Positions 17,109-26,540 of a stretch of 64,000 nt of DNA are shown here, piece by piece (positions within the stretch are counted from its first letter, which is position 1; each line of letters begins with the position of its first letter). The position numbers and the translations under genes were made by a program. The notes beneath the pieces were generated by a model. The model was not told the DNA's origin. It searched no databases and saw only the letters and a list, made by a program, of their open reading frames with translations. The DNA lies in the NCBI RefSeq assembly GCF_003350505.1, contig NZ_QQAY01000001.1, forward strand, positions 124,001 through 188,000. Direction: 5' to 3'. This stretch comes from Falsibacillus pallidus. GTDB taxonomy: Bacteria > Bacillota > Bacilli > Bacillales > DSM-25281.

Positions 17109-18104
17109 TCATTCTTCAGGAGCTTCTTGTTCAATTAGGTCTGAGAATAGCCCATAAACATATTTTTCAGCATCAAATTGCTGCAGGTCATCCATTTTTT
17201 CTCCAAGCCCCACGTATTTCACAGGGATGTGAAGTTCGTTCCGGATAGCGAGCACAATTCCTCCTTTGGCAGTCCCGTCAAGCTTAGTAAGGACAATACC
17301 AGATACATTTGTAGCTTCTTTAAATGTTTTAGCTTGTATCATGGCATTTTGACCGGTCGTGGCGTCAAGGACGAGCAGAACTTCATGAGGCGCCCCTGGG
17401 ACCTCCCGTTCGATGACGCGTTTTACTTTTTCTAATTCATTCATAAGGTTGACTTTGTTCTGCAATCGTCCAGCCGTATCGCATAAGAGGATATCCGCGT
17501 TTTTAGCTTTGGCCGATTGGATGGCATCATACATGACTGCAGCCGGGTCAGAGCCTGCCGCCTGCTTAATCACATCGACGCCAGCCCTTTCTCCCCAGAC
17601 TTCAAGCTGTTCAATGGCACCCGCGCGGAACGTATCCCCTGCGGCAAGAAGGACTTTTTTTCCTTCTGATTTGAATTGGTGTGCCAGTTTTCCGATTGTA
17701 GTCGTTTTTCCAACACCATTGACGCCGACAAATAGAATCACTGTCAAACCTTCGGACTGAATGTTCAAGTCACTGGCTGCTGAATCTTCGCCGCGATAAA
17801 TCTCAACTAATTTTTCAGAAATGACTCCCTGAACTTCTTTGGGATCCTGCATATTTTTTCTTTTTACTTCAAATTTCAGCTGTTCGACCAGCTCCATTAC
17901 TGTTTCAAATCCCACATCGGCTTGAATCAGGATTTCTTCTAATTCTTCAAAGAAATCCTCATCGATTTTTCTATATCTAGCCACAAGATCATTGACCCTG
18001 GTTGAGAAATTGGTTCTTGTTTTCAACAAACCGTCTTTGAATTTTTCTGTAACATTATCTGAAGATGTTGTAAATTTTTCTTTCAATTTCTTAAAAAAAC
18101 TCAT
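17109..18104 (-). CDS. ftsY: Signal recognition particle receptor FtsY
   Basis: FtsY is the SRP receptor GTPase at the membrane. The 331-residue form starts at ATG 18104 (MSFFKKLKEKF), with GAGG 11 bases upstream; a GTG three codons earlier lies too close to the site. It has a basic N-terminal targeting helix, the N domain, and GVNGVGKTTTIGKLAHQ (P loop), DTAGRLQNKVNLM and TKLDGTAKGG, all conserved with Ffh. The short acidic region is typical of Bacillus FtsY. It is 16 bases downstream of smc. Confidence 0.98.
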   Translation of the reverse strand: MSFFKKLKEKFTTSSDNVTEKFKDGLLKTRTNFSTRVNDLVARYRKIDEDFFEELEEILIQADVGFETVMELVEQLKFEVKRKNMQDPKEVQGVISEKLVEIYRGEDSAASDLNIQSEGLTVILFVGVNGVGKTTTIGKLAHQFKSEGKKVLLAAGDTFRAGAIEQLEVWGERAGVDVIKQAAGSDPAAVMYDAIQSAKAKNADILLCDTAGRLQNKVNLMNELEKVKRVIEREVPGAPHEVLLVLDATTGQNAMIQAKTFKEATNVSGIVLTKLDGTAKGGIVLAIRNELHIPVKYVGLGEKMDDLQQFDAEKYVYGLFSDLIEQEAPEE

Positions 18105-18120
18105 ATTATTCACTTCCTCA

Positions 18121-21100
18121 TCATGCTTTTACTAATTCTTTTGATTCTTCCAGCCGCACGGATACCACTTTGGAGACCCCTGACTCCTGCATGGTGATTC
18201 CATAAAGGACATCCGCTTCTTCCATCGTCCCTTTTCTGTGTGTAATGACAATGAATTGTGTTTCGTGGCTGAATTTCTTTAAATATTGGGCAAACCTGAA
18301 CACATTTGCTTCATCAAGTGCAGCCTCGACTTCATCAAGGATACAGAAAGGAACAGGTCTCACCTTCAGGATGGAAAAGAGCAGGGCGATAGCCGTCAAA
18401 GCACGTTCCCCCCCAGAAAGAAGTCCAAGATTCTGAAGCTTTTTACCAGGTGGCTGAGCGATTATATCCACTCCGGTATTCAGTAGATCTTTTGGATCGG
18501 TAAGCTTTAATTCAGCCCTTCCACCTCCGAATAATGCTTTGAATACATGCTCGAAGTGGCTGCTGATGGCATCAAACGTTTCAGAGAATCGCTTAATCAT
18601 CTCTTCGTCCATTTCATCCATCACCTTATATAGGGTATCCTTCGCTTCTTGCAGGTCAGCTTGCTGGAGTTTTAAGAACTCGTAGCGTTCAGCCACTCTC
18701 TCATATTCATCGATTGCACCGATGTTGACCACGCCAAGTTCAGATATGGCCATCTTGATCAGCTTGACTTTCTTCCTTGCCTCTTCAATCGGAATTTCCA
18801 TTTGGTGATCCTCTTGAGCCGCCTCAAAAGAAAGCATATATTCTTCACGAAGATGCGCCAACCGATTTTCCAGTTCTACATCAAGACGATTGATCTTGAC
18901 TTCCTCATCTTTTAAAGCACTTTGGAGACCCTTTAGCTGGCGTTTAATTTCTTTCAGATCCAACTCTTTATCTTCCAGCTCCATTTGAAGCTTCATCCGG
19001 TCCTCGCGTCTAGATGAAATCAAGCTTGCCGCTTCCTGTTTATCTTTCCGTTTGAGGTCGGCAGCCTCCGCAAGTTCCTCTTCTCCTGTATCGGTTCCGT
19101 TCATTTCATTGCTCAGCCAATTCAGGTTCTCTTCATATGCGGCCTTCTTTTTCTTGAGTTCATCATATTCCTTTTGAATTCTGTCCAACTGGCTGCGTGT
19201 AGCGACAAGCTGTTCATTTTTCACAGCAAGGTTTGCTTTAATATCGCTGATTTCATCAACTAAAGAGTCTTTTGACGATCTCTGAAGTTCTTTCTGTTCA
19301 GTCAATCGACTGATTTCTTCATCAAGATCTGATAATTCCTTTTTCCCTTTTTCAAGGGATTCCTCAAGTTCCTGTTTCCTGGAGGAGATTTGATCTTTTT
19401 CTGCAATGGAACTTTCCTTCTCCATGTCATAAAGGGTCAATCTCTCATTTACATTCGTCTCAGAGGCTTCCGTCTGTCTTAGTTCAGCTTTTGCCTTTTC
19501 TTCGGATATACGGAGCTCTTCACCGGAACGCCTCATTTCATCCAGGCTTTTTTCCTGTTCTGCGACATCTTCTTTTAACGATTTAACATGATGTTCAAGC
19601 TGAAGGGTCTTTTCTTCCATGGATTGGAGTTTTTCTTTAAGATCCTCCAGTTCACCTTTTCGGCTCAATAAAGAGTTATTTTTTTGTTTGACATTTCCTC
19701 CGGTCATGGACCCGCCTGGATTCACTACATCCCCTTCAAGGGTGACTAGACGGTACCGATACTGGAGGATTTTTGCAAGCTCGTTTGCACCTTTTAAAGT
19801 TTTCGTGATGACGACATTCCCTAAAAGATTCTCTACAATATTTCGATACTTCTCCTCATAATGGACCAGTTCTTCTCCTATACCGACAAACTCAGGATAT
19901 CCTTTTAGCATCTGGATCTGAGAAGTGTGCATTTTTTTACTTTTCATTACTGACATTGGAAGAAATGTTGCTCGTCCATATTGCTGTTTTTTCAAGAATT
20001 GGATTGCTTGGCGGCCGTTTTCCTCAGTTTGAACCACTACATGCTGCATAGCTCCGCCCAAAGCTGTCTCGATGGCAGTTTCATATTCCTTTGGTACACG
20101 CACAAGCTCGGCGACTGCTCCTTCAATACCTTGAAGCAACTCATTCCTTGCCTTTAATACTTCACGCACTCCTTGGAAGAACCCTGTATAATCTTCTTCC
20201 ATTTCTTCTAGCATTTCTTTTCGCGATTTTGCTTTCTGAACATACTGATATGCTTGATATAGAGTTGTCTCCTGCTTTTGATATTGATTCTTCAGGACTT
20301 CAAGCTGCCGCTGTGCATCACGGAAAGTATGTACCTGGTTTTCAAGTGCGCTTTGAATCGAGCTTAATTCTTCTTGCTTTTTTTGCTTCGCTTCAAAGAT
20401 GGCCTTACGCTGTTCCAGATATTTTTCATTATCCTCATCGAGTCTTTGGTTTCTTGACAGACGCTGCTGCCATTGCTGCTCCAAATACTGGAGTTCATTC
20501 TTTGCGGAAGCCTGCTGATTCAACAATTCAATATAATCACTTTTGATGGATTCTATTTTCTCTTCAATATTGCCATCGAATTGAGCGATCAAATTATTTT
20601 TTTCCTGCAGTTGAGCTTTTAATGTGTTAGCAGCATCCTGCAAGAGACGGAAATCCTTTTCATATTCTTCTTTCTGTTTCATCAACTCTTCAAGTTTAGA
20701 TGATGCCTCATTTAAATTAAGCGTCAGCTGCTCTTTATTTTGAGTCGCATTCTTTTTTCTCTCTTTTAATACTTCTTTTCTTCCTTCAAGCTTTTCCAAA
20801 TCTTCACTGGCAATCAGCAAAGTTTGCTGAAGCTCTGCTATCGATTCATCCAGCGCGCTCATGTGGTCACGCATTTCTTCCAGTTGAGCTTCACCTTTTT
20901 GAACTGCAGCAGATACTCCAATTTCCTGCTTTTTATGTTCTTCCATTTCTACATTGAGCTTTTCCCATCGGGTGTGCAGTTCTTCAATTTCAGCTACAGT
21001 CAATGCTACTTCAAACGCTTTCAGCTCTTCCTTCTTTTCCAAATAATCCTTGGCGATGGAAGCCTGGATCTTCAAGGGTTCGACCTGTCCTTCCAGTTCA

Positions 21101-21687
21101 AAAAGAATGTCATTGACACGTGTAAGATTTTCCTGGGTTTCGAAAAGACGGGCTTCTGCTTTCTTCTTCCTCGTCTTATATTTCAAGACACCTGCGGCCT
21201 CTTCAAATATGCTTCTTCTACTTTCAGGCTTGCTGTTGAGGATTTCCTCCACTTTCCCTTGGCTGATGATAGAAAACGCTTCACGGCCAAGTCCGGAATC
21301 CATAAATAAATCGATAATATCTTTGAGTCTGCATTGCTGCTTATTAATAAGAAATTCACTTTCCCCCGACCTGTATACACGGCGAGTTACACAAACCTCG
21401 TGATAATCGATCGGCAGAGCGTTGTCCTCATTATCCAGCGTCAAGGAAACCTCGGCAAAATTCAGGCCCTTCCTTGAGTCGCTCCCGGCAAAAATGATAT
21501 CTTCCATCTTTGCACCGCGTAATGACTTAGCTGATTGTTCTCCCAGCACCCATCGGATACTGTCTGTAATATTGCTTTTGCCGCTCCCATTTGGACCAAC
21601 CACGGCTGTAACACCCTGGACAAAGTCAATGGCAATCCTTTCGGCAAAGGATTTGAACCCTACAACGTCTAAACGTTTGAGGAACAT
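18121..21687 (-). CDS. smc: Chromosome partition protein Smc
   Basis: SMC forms the condensin complex with ScpA and ScpB and organises the chromosome from parS sites. The 1188-residue protein has an ABC ATPase head split between the termini: VGPNGSGKSNITDSIRWVLG (Walker A) near residue 32, and LLSGGERALTAIALLF with CILDEVEAALDEANV (signature and Walker B) near the C-terminus. Two long coiled coils flank a hinge at about residues 510-680, with GGSMTGGNVKQKNNSLLSR at its exit. The start MFLKRLDVVGFKSFAER is the family start. No truncation is seen. Confidence 0.99.
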   Translation of the reverse strand: MFLKRLDVVGFKSFAERIAIDFVQGVTAVVGPNGSGKSNITDSIRWVLGEQSAKSLRGAKMEDIIFAGSDSRKGLNFAEVSLTLDNEDNALPIDYHEVCVTRRVYRSGESEFLINKQQCRLKDIIDLFMDSGLGREAFSIISQGKVEEILNSKPESRRSIFEEAAGVLKYKTRKKKAEARLFETQENLTRVNDILFELEGQVEPLKIQASIAKDYLEKKEELKAFEVALTVAEIEELHTRWEKLNVEMEEHKKQEIGVSAAVQKGEAQLEEMRDHMSALDESIAELQQTLLIASEDLEKLEGRKEVLKERKKNATQNKEQLTLNLNEASSKLEELMKQKEEYEKDFRLLQDAANTLKAQLQEKNNLIAQFDGNIEEKIESIKSDYIELLNQQASAKNELQYLEQQWQQRLSRNQRLDEDNEKYLEQRKAIFEAKQKKQEELSSIQSALENQVHTFRDAQRQLEVLKNQYQKQETTLYQAYQYVQKAKSRKEMLEEMEEDYTGFFQGVREVLKARNELLQGIEGAVAELVRVPKEYETAIETALGGAMQHVVVQTEENGRQAIQFLKKQQYGRATFLPMSVMKSKKMHTSQIQMLKGYPEFVGIGEELVHYEEKYRNIVENLLGNVVITKTLKGANELAKILQYRYRLVTLEGDVVNPGGSMTGGNVKQKNNSLLSRKGELEDLKEKLQSMEEKTLQLEHHVKSLKEDVAEQEKSLDEMRRSGEELRISEEKAKAELRQTEASETNVNERLTLYDMEKESSIAEKDQISSRKQELEESLEKGKKELSDLDEEISRLTEQKELQRSSKDSLVDEISDIKANLAVKNEQLVATRSQLDRIQKEYDELKKKKAAYEENLNWLSNEMNGTDTGEEELAEAADLKRKDKQEAASLISSRREDRMKLQMELEDKELDLKEIKRQLKGLQSALKDEEVKINRLDVELENRLAHLREEYMLSFEAAQEDHQMEIPIEEARKKVKLIKMAISELGVVNIGAIDEYERVAERYEFLKLQQADLQEAKDTLYKVMDEMDEEMIKRFSETFDAISSHFEHVFKALFGGGRAELKLTDPKDLLNTGVDIIAQPPGKKLQNLGLLSGGERALTAIALLFSILKVRPVPFCILDEVEAALDEANVFRFAQYLKKFSHETQFIVITHRKGTMEEADVLYGITMQESGVSKVVSVRLEESKELVKA

Positions 21688-21721
21688 AATTCTTCCCCAC
21701 TTTCATCTTTTCTGATTTTCT

Positions 21722-21755
21722 AAAAAAAGAAGCGGATAAAGCTACCCGCTTCTTA
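21722..21755 (-). terminator. Intrinsic terminator after rnc
   Basis: AAGAAGCGG and CCGCTTCTT pair around a 10-base loop, followed by TTTTT. It lies between rnc and smc, so smc expression needs read-through or its own promoter. Confidence 0.75.
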
Positions 21756-21761
21756 TTCGTT

Positions 21762-22526
21762 TTATCTTTTGCCTGTCTTTTCACTGTTGATGATTGGTTT
21801 TAGTTTTTCTAAAGCCATTTGTGCCGCATGCTGTTCGGCTTCTTTCTTAGATCGGCCGTTTCCGGTCCCCAGGACTTCCTCTTTCAAAGCAACTTGTGCA
21901 ACAAATTCACGGCTGTGTGCAGGGCCTTTTTCCAGCAGAATCTTGTACTCAAGCATTCCGGCCCCTTCTTTTTGGATGACTTCCTGAAGCTGGCTCTTAA
22001 AATCCATCACATGAGAAAAAGCACCTTCATTAATTTTCGGATACACCACTTTCTCCAAAAACGAAACGACTGTCTCCAATCCTTTATCTAAATACAGAGC
22101 TCCGACGAATGCCTCAAAAACATCAGCCAAAAGGGCAGGTCGTTCTCTTCCGCCTGTCATTTCCTCTCCTTTTCCTAAAAGGATCAGGCCTCCGAATTGC
22201 AGTTCATTGGCAAAAGTGACCAAAGAAGGTTCACATACAATGGCAGCCCTTAATTTGGTCAGTTCCCCTTCACTCATTGTCGGATATTTGTGATAAAGGT
22301 ATTGAGATACCGTAAGCTCCAATACGGCGTCCCCTAAAAACTCCAATCTTTCGTTATCTTCAAATGGCTTCCTGCGATGCTCATTCACATACGATGAATG
22401 TGTAAAAGCTTGACGGATCAACCGTTCATTTTCAAACGTGATGCCAATCTGTGCTTGGAATTCATTGAATGACTCATTTAATTTACGTAATGTACGCTTT
22501 TCTTTTTCTCTATTTGTCTTACGCAT
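21762..22526 (-). CDS. rnc: Ribonuclease III
   Basis: RNase III cuts double-stranded RNA in rRNA and mRNA processing. The 254-residue protein starts at ATG 22526 behind GGTGGAGGACCT; the longer frame to 22610 lacks a ribosome site. The catalytic signature [17 protein letters not shown] is near residue 60, with a second metal-binding part at [18 protein letters not shown]. The double-stranded RNA-binding domain occupies the C-terminal third ([11 protein letters not shown] to [16 protein letters not shown]). The B. subtilis orthologue is also called rncS. Confidence 0.98.
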   Translation of the reverse strand: MRKTNREKEKRTLRKLNESFNEFQAQIGITFENERLIRQAFTHSSYVNEHRRKPFEDNERLEFLGDAVLELTVSQYLYHKYPTMSEGELTKLRAAIVCEPSLVTFANELQFGGLILLGKGEEMTGGRERPALLADVFEAFVGALYLDKGLETVVSFLEKVVYPKINEGAFSHVMDFKSQLQEVIQKEGAGMLEYKILLEKGPAHSREFVAQVALKEEVLGTGNGRSKKEAEQHAAQMALEKLKPIINSEKTGKR

Positions 22527-22780
22527 AGGTCCTCCACCTTGCTCAATATCATTTTTACTTGCTGCTGTACGGCATAAAACAAGTTTATTCCAAATCTCTT
22601 CATATCGCAAAGCAAGAATGAACTTTTTTTAAAAAAAGTTCCTTAAAACGACGAAATGGCCGACTTGCAGAGCCCAGCAGCAGAAACTCCCCCTTTAGAG
22701 TTCTCATGGAGAATCCAAGGGAAGAGTTGTCCATTGTGGTACATCGGCAAGCCAGCCTTCAAGAATCAACACTCCAACGA
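22527..22780 (-). other. 254-bp gap between acpP and rnc, no gene
   Basis: No open frame here shows family features on either strand. A perfect 20-bp AT palindrome (AACTTTTTTT next to AAAAAAAGTT) lies at 22621-22640. No GC-stemmed terminator was found after acpP, so the palindrome may be the only end signal for the fab operon, or acpP and rnc may be cotranscribed. Confidence 0.5.
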
Positions 22781-23014
22781 TTAAACGTTTGCTTTTATGT
22801 AATTCACAGCGTCTCCGACTGTGGCAATTTTTTCAGCATCATCGTCAGAAATTTCCATATCGAACTCATCTTCAAGTTCCATAACCAATTCAACTACGTC
22901 TAGGGAATCAGCTCCTAGATCATCTTTAAAAGAAGCTTCAAGAGTTACTTGAGACTCGTCGACACCAAGACGATCTACGATAATCTTTGTTACGCGCTCT
23001 AATACTTCTGCCAT
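22781..23014 (-). CDS. acpP: Acyl carrier protein
   Basis: ACP carries fatty acyl intermediates on a phosphopantetheine arm. The 77-residue protein starts at ATG 23014 behind GGGGAGGTG. The phosphopantetheine serine is in [17 protein letters not shown]. The acidic, helical make-up is typical. It is downstream of fabG by 74 bases. TATAAT about 20 bases upstream of the start could be an internal promoter, as ACP is needed in excess over the other Fab proteins, but its -35 is weak. Confidence 0.98.
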   Translation of the reverse strand: MAEVLERVTKIIVDRLGVDESQVTLEASFKDDLGADSLDVVELVMELEDEFDMEISDDDAEKIATVGDAVNYIKANV

Positions 23015-23088
23015 TGTGCTCACCTCCCCTCAAGTCATTATAGAGTATTTCCTTTAAATAATAAATGATAGATTTTAATTAGTAAAAG

Positions 23089-23832
23089 TTACATGACCAT
23101 TCCGCCGTCGACATTCAATGTCTGCCCAGTGATATACCGGGATGATTCGGATGCAAGGAATGCTGCCACCTTGGCAATATCCTGCGGTTCGCCGAATCGG
23201 GCAAGAGGGATGGCTTTGAACATTTCACTTTTCACTTCTTCAGGAAGCTTGTCTGTCATATCTGAAGAAATGAAGCCTGGAGCAATTGCATTGACTGTTA
23301 TTCCCCGGGAAGCAAGCTCTTTCGCAGTTGTTTTAGTCAAACCGATGACTCCGGATTTTGCTGCCACATAGTTAGCCTGTCCAGCATTCCCCATCACACC
23401 GACGATGGAAGAAATATTGATTATCCTTCCTGAACGCTGCTTCATCATCTGCCTTGCAACAGCTTTTGTGCAGAGGAACACGCCTTTCAGGTTGGTGTTG
23501 ATGACATCATCCCATTCATCGTCTTTCATGCGCATGATTAAGTTGTCCCGTGTTATCCCGGCATTATTGATAAGAATATCCAGAGATCCAAATGCAGAAA
23601 TCGTTTGTTTTACCATATCTGAAACCTGCTCGGAATCTGCAACATTGCATTGGATTGCAATCGCCTCTCTGCCCATCGCTTTAATTTCATCAACAACTTC
23701 ATTCGCCTTTGCTTCGCTTCCAGCATAGTTAACGGCTACATTGGCACCTTCCCTGGCCATTTCAAGGGCGATTTCACGTCCGATTCCTCTTGAACCACCT
23801 GTTACAAGGGCTGTTTTCCCTGATAAATTCAT
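23089..23832 (-). CDS. fabG: 3-oxoacyl-ACP reductase FabG
   Basis: FabG carries out the NADPH-dependent reduction of beta-ketoacyl-ACP in fatty acid elongation. The 247-residue short-chain dehydrogenase has [12 protein letters not shown] (cofactor loop), [14 protein letters not shown], the catalytic serine in [11 protein letters not shown], and [10 protein letters not shown] with the YxxxK pair. [12 protein letters not shown] and [13 protein letters not shown] are standard FabG. Its start overlaps the fabD stop by four bases. Confidence 0.97.
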   Translation of the reverse strand: MNLSGKTALVTGGSRGIGREIALEMAREGANVAVNYAGSEAKANEVVDEIKAMGREAIAIQCNVADSEQVSDMVKQTISAFGSLDILINNAGITRDNLIMRMKDDEWDDVINTNLKGVFLCTKAVARQMMKQRSGRIINISSIVGVMGNAGQANYVAAKSGVIGLTKTTAKELASRGITVNAIAPGFISSDMTDKLPEEVKSEMFKAIPLARFGEPQDIAKVAAFLASESSRYITGQTLNVDGGMVM

Positions 23833-24776
23833 CGGGATTCCTCCTTTAAAGACGCCAATACGGCATCCAGACTTTCCATATCCTGTACGGAATAGGTTTT
23901 TGCACTACGATCTACTTTTTTGATTAAACCAGAAAGAACTTTTCCTGGACCAATTTCAATAAATGTATCAACGCCATTTTTCAGCATGGTTTCAACTGTA
24001 TCTTCCCATAACACAGGTGAATAAAGCTGTTCAATCAGCTTTTCCTTGATGTCAGTGGCTTCAGACATAGGCTGCGCCGAAACATTCGCAACGACTGGAA
24101 TTCCAGCATTCTTCACTTCAATTCCACCCAGCACATCTCCGAATTTCTCTGCAGCAGGCTTCATCAAGCTGGAATGGAATGGGCCGCTTACCTGAAGCGG
24201 CAGCACTCTTTTAGCACCTTTTTCCTTAGCAAGGACTGATGCCTTTTCCACTCCTTCAGCTGTACCGGAAATGACAATCTGTCCCGGGCAGTTCATGTTG
24301 GCAAGCTGTACTGGATTCCCATCAGAAGTCACTTGATCTGTTACTTCCTTCAATGCTTCCCGGTCCATCCCTAAAACAGCGGCCATGCTGCCTTCTCCTG
24401 CCGGTACAGCTTCTTCCATCAATTCGCCTCGTCTACGGACAGTGTACACAGCATCCTCAAATGAAATGGCACCTGCTGCAACTAGAGCAGAGTACTCCCC
24501 AAGGCTGTGACCGGCAGTGTAATCCGCTTGGATGCCCGCTTCCTTTAAACACTGCAGGATAGCAGTACTAGTGGTCAAAAGGGCCGGCTGTGCGTTTGTT
24601 GTCAGGGTAAGCTTATCCTGAGGTCCTTCAAATATAACCTCAGACAATGAAAACCCGAGTCTTTCATCCGCTTTATCAAAAATAGCTTTAGCACCTTCAT
24701 GCTGTTCAACTACATCTTTTCCCATTCCAACAGTTTGTGATCCTTGTCCTGGAAAAACAAATGCGATTTTTCCCAT
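23829..24776 (-). CDS. fabD: Malonyl-CoA:ACP transacylase FabD
   Basis: FabD loads malonyl groups onto ACP. The 315-residue protein has [15 protein letters not shown] at the start, the nucleophile serine in [17 protein letters not shown], and the catalytic histidine in [25 protein letters not shown] closes the domain. It sits between plsX and fabG as in the FapR-controlled fapR-plsX-fabD-fabG operon of B. subtilis. Confidence 0.98.
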   Translation of the reverse strand: MGKIAFVFPGQGSQTVGMGKDVVEQHEGAKAIFDKADERLGFSLSEVIFEGPQDKLTLTTNAQPALLTTSTAILQCLKEAGIQADYTAGHSLGEYSALVAAGAISFEDAVYTVRRRGELMEEAVPAGEGSMAAVLGMDREALKEVTDQVTSDGNPVQLANMNCPGQIVISGTAEGVEKASVLAKEKGAKRVLPLQVSGPFHSSLMKPAAEKFGDVLGGIEVKNAGIPVVANVSAQPMSEATDIKEKLIEQLYSPVLWEDTVETMLKNGVDTFIEIGPGKVLSGLIKKVDRSAKTYSVQDMESLDAVLASLKEESR

Positions 24777-24793
24777 CTTTCATCCCTCCGACA

Positions 24794-25777
24794 TTATTTA
24801 GTGGCGATCGTTCCTTTAATCGTTTCCGGAACTTTATGCTTAATCATTTCCTTTGTCTGTTTGACTGCATTGTAAAAAGCTGTCTCATTGGATGAACCAT
24901 GAGCTTTTACAACCGGGGCATTCAGCCCGAATAATGCAGCTCCGCCATACTCTGAATAATCCATTTTACCCTTTATTTTCATTAAGTCTGATTTAATCAG
25001 GCCTGCAGCCAATTTTGTTTTCATACTGCTCATCAATGTTTCTTTCAGCATGGAAAAGACAGACATGGCAGTTCCCTCAATAGTCTTAAGGACCATGTTG
25101 CCTGTGAAACCGTCAGTCACAACAACATCGGCAGGTCCTTGAAGAAGGTCTCTTGATTCAACGTTTCCTACAAAATTAACTCCGCTTTCCTTAATGAGTT
25201 TAAAGGCTTCTTTCGTCAAGTCGTTCCCTTTCTTCTCCTCCGTGCCAATATTCAAAAGGCCCACTCTAGGATTAGGGATGCCCCTTACTTTTTCTGCATA
25301 GATGGACCCCATAATCGCATATTGAAGCAAATGTTCAGCCTTAGCATCCGCGTTCGCCCCAAGGTCAAGCATGACAAATCCCTTTCCGTCCAGTGTAGGA
25401 AGGGTAGGCGCAAGCGCCGGGCGTTCGATCCCTTCTATTCGCCCTACAATGAACAGCCCCGCTGCCATCAATGCTCCTGTATTGCCGGCGGAAACGCATG
25501 CGTCTGCATATCCATCTGCAACAGCCTGCGCCATCATGACCATGGAGGAATTCTTCTTTCTTCTGACAGCACGGACAGGTTCATCCGTTCCTAAAATTAC
25601 TTCTTCTGCATGGATGATTTCCACGCGTTCTTCATTACTGATGTATTTTTTTATTTCATTTTCATTTCCATATAGTGTTATGTTCAAATCATTGAATTCC
25701 CTTGCAGCTTTTAGTGCACCGAGAACGATTTCTTTAGGGGCATTGTCGCCTCCCATTGCATCGATGGCGATTCTCAT
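24794..25777 (-). CDS. plsX: Phosphate acyltransferase PlsX
   Basis: PlsX converts acyl-ACP to acyl-phosphate, the first committed step of phospholipid synthesis via PlsY. The 327-residue length is normal. [47 protein letters not shown] and [19 protein letters not shown] are family motifs. Its ATG overlaps the last base of the fapR stop codon (TAATG), so translation is coupled to the lipid regulator. Confidence 0.98.
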   Translation of the reverse strand: MRIAIDAMGGDNAPKEIVLGALKAAREFNDLNITLYGNENEIKKYISNEERVEIIHAEEVILGTDEPVRAVRRKKNSSMVMMAQAVADGYADACVSAGNTGALMAAGLFIVGRIEGIERPALAPTLPTLDGKGFVMLDLGANADAKAEHLLQYAIMGSIYAEKVRGIPNPRVGLLNIGTEEKKGNDLTKEAFKLIKESGVNFVGNVESRDLLQGPADVVVTDGFTGNMVLKTIEGTAMSVFSMLKETLMSSMKTKLAAGLIKSDLMKIKGKMDYSEYGGAALFGLNAPVVKAHGSSNETAFYNAVKQTKEMIKHKVPETIKGTIATK

Positions 25778-26358
25778 TATTGCTCATCCTTTATGGTTTT
25801 ATTAGACCTGTACATTTCAAATAGTCCCTTGAATACTATTTCCTGCCCTACATAGCTGTTTACTTCAACCATAGTACGTTCTTGAGGATTATTCACTTCC
25901 GTCACTCTTGCTTTTGCTATGACTCGCTCCCCTTTTTTTACAGAACGGGTAAATTGAATCGTTGCTTTTGCGGTCAATGCCAATTCATCATTAATCACGG
26001 CAACAGCGAGGGAATTGGCCTGTGCAAACAGGTGGTGTCCCCGAGCGATCGCATTTCGCTGGAAAACATGCTCCTCCCGAAGATCAAAAATAGAAATGGC
26101 GCTTTGATCCAATTGAATGTCAATAATTTCTCCGATTACTTCTTCAATAGGGAGGGATTTGACTTCATCGTCAAAGGTCTTTTCTGCAACACTTTTAATC
26201 CTTTCCCTTAATTCAGGAATGGATAATTCCATGCGATCCAGACGTATAGTCTGGATGCTTACAGAAAAAAGTTCAGCCAGTTCTTCATCCGTCACAAAAG
26301 GATTATCTTTTATTTTAATTTTTAATTGATATTGTCGATCTTTTTTTGCCAGCTTCAA
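25777..26358 (-). CDS. fapR: Transcription factor FapR
   Basis: FapR represses fatty acid and phospholipid genes and is released by malonyl-CoA. The protein is about 193 residues. The N-terminal helix-turn-helix reads [20 protein letters not shown] hot-dog-fold effector domain follows with [20 protein letters not shown], the conserved malonyl-CoA-binding region. The open frame begins at GTG 26367. I prefer TTG 26358, which aligns with known FapR starts (KLAKKDRQ) and lies downstream of a weak GGTGTGG. Both starts lack a strong ribosome site. A FapR operator covers its own promoter, implying autoregulation. Confidence 0.96.
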   Translation of the reverse strand: MKLAKKDRQYQLKIKIKDNPFVTDEELAELFSVSIQTIRLDRMELSIPELRERIKSVAEKTFDDEVKSLPIEEVIGEIIDIQLDQSAISIFDLREEHVFQRNAIARGHHLFAQANSLAVAVINDELALTAKATIQFTRSVKKGERVIAKARVTEVNNPQERTMVEVNSYVGQEIVFKGLFEMYRSNKTIKDEQ

Positions 26359-26381
26359 GAAATCCACACCAACTTCGCTTG

Positions 26382-26395
26382 TAGGACTAATCCTA
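26382..26395 (-). promoter_or_regulatory. Imperfect second FapR-like half site
   Basis: TAGGATTAGTCCTA is an inverted repeat lying between the main FapR operator and the fapR start. It shares TAGTCCTA with the FapR consensus but not the other half, so it may be an accessory site or chance. Confidence 0.3.
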
Positions 26396-26407
26396 ATACA
26401 CGAACTA

Positions 26408-26424
26408 TTAGGACTTGGTACTAA
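26408..26424 (-). promoter_or_regulatory. FapR operator
   Basis: TTAGTACCAAGTCCTAA differs at one central position from the published consensus TTAGTACCTAGTCCTAA. It lies directly downstream of the -10 box, over the expected transcription start, a normal position for FapR repression of fapR-plsX-fabD-fabG-acpP. Confidence 0.85.
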
Positions 26425-26428
26425 TAGT

Positions 26429-26457
26429 AGTATATGGTTTTGGGCGGATTAATGCAA
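26429..26457 (-). promoter_or_regulatory. Sigma-A promoter of the fapR operon
   Basis: TTGCAT (26452-26457) and TATACT (26429-26434) are separated by 17 bases. The FapR operator begins five bases further downstream. Confidence 0.75.
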
Positions 26458-26486
26458 GAAGAAATAGAGGCAAGACAGTGAGAACC

Positions 26487-26524
26487 AGAAAAAGCGCTGC
26501 GTTAAATTTACGCAGCGCTTTTTC
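26487..26524 (-). terminator. Strong bidirectional terminator after recG
   Basis: AGAAAAAGCGCTGCGT and ACGCAGCGCTTTTTCT form a perfect stem with an AT loop. The poly-U tract on the minus strand terminates recG transcription before the fapR promoter; the mirror-image A tract makes it usable from the other side too. Confidence 0.9.
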
Positions 26525-26540
26525 TTAATATCTTTCTATT

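Noticed and set aside
22641-22780. Possible small RNA or terminator downstream of acpP
   Set aside because: Only a five-base stem (AACTC/GAGTT) was found, too weak to call, and no promoter for a separate RNA was seen.
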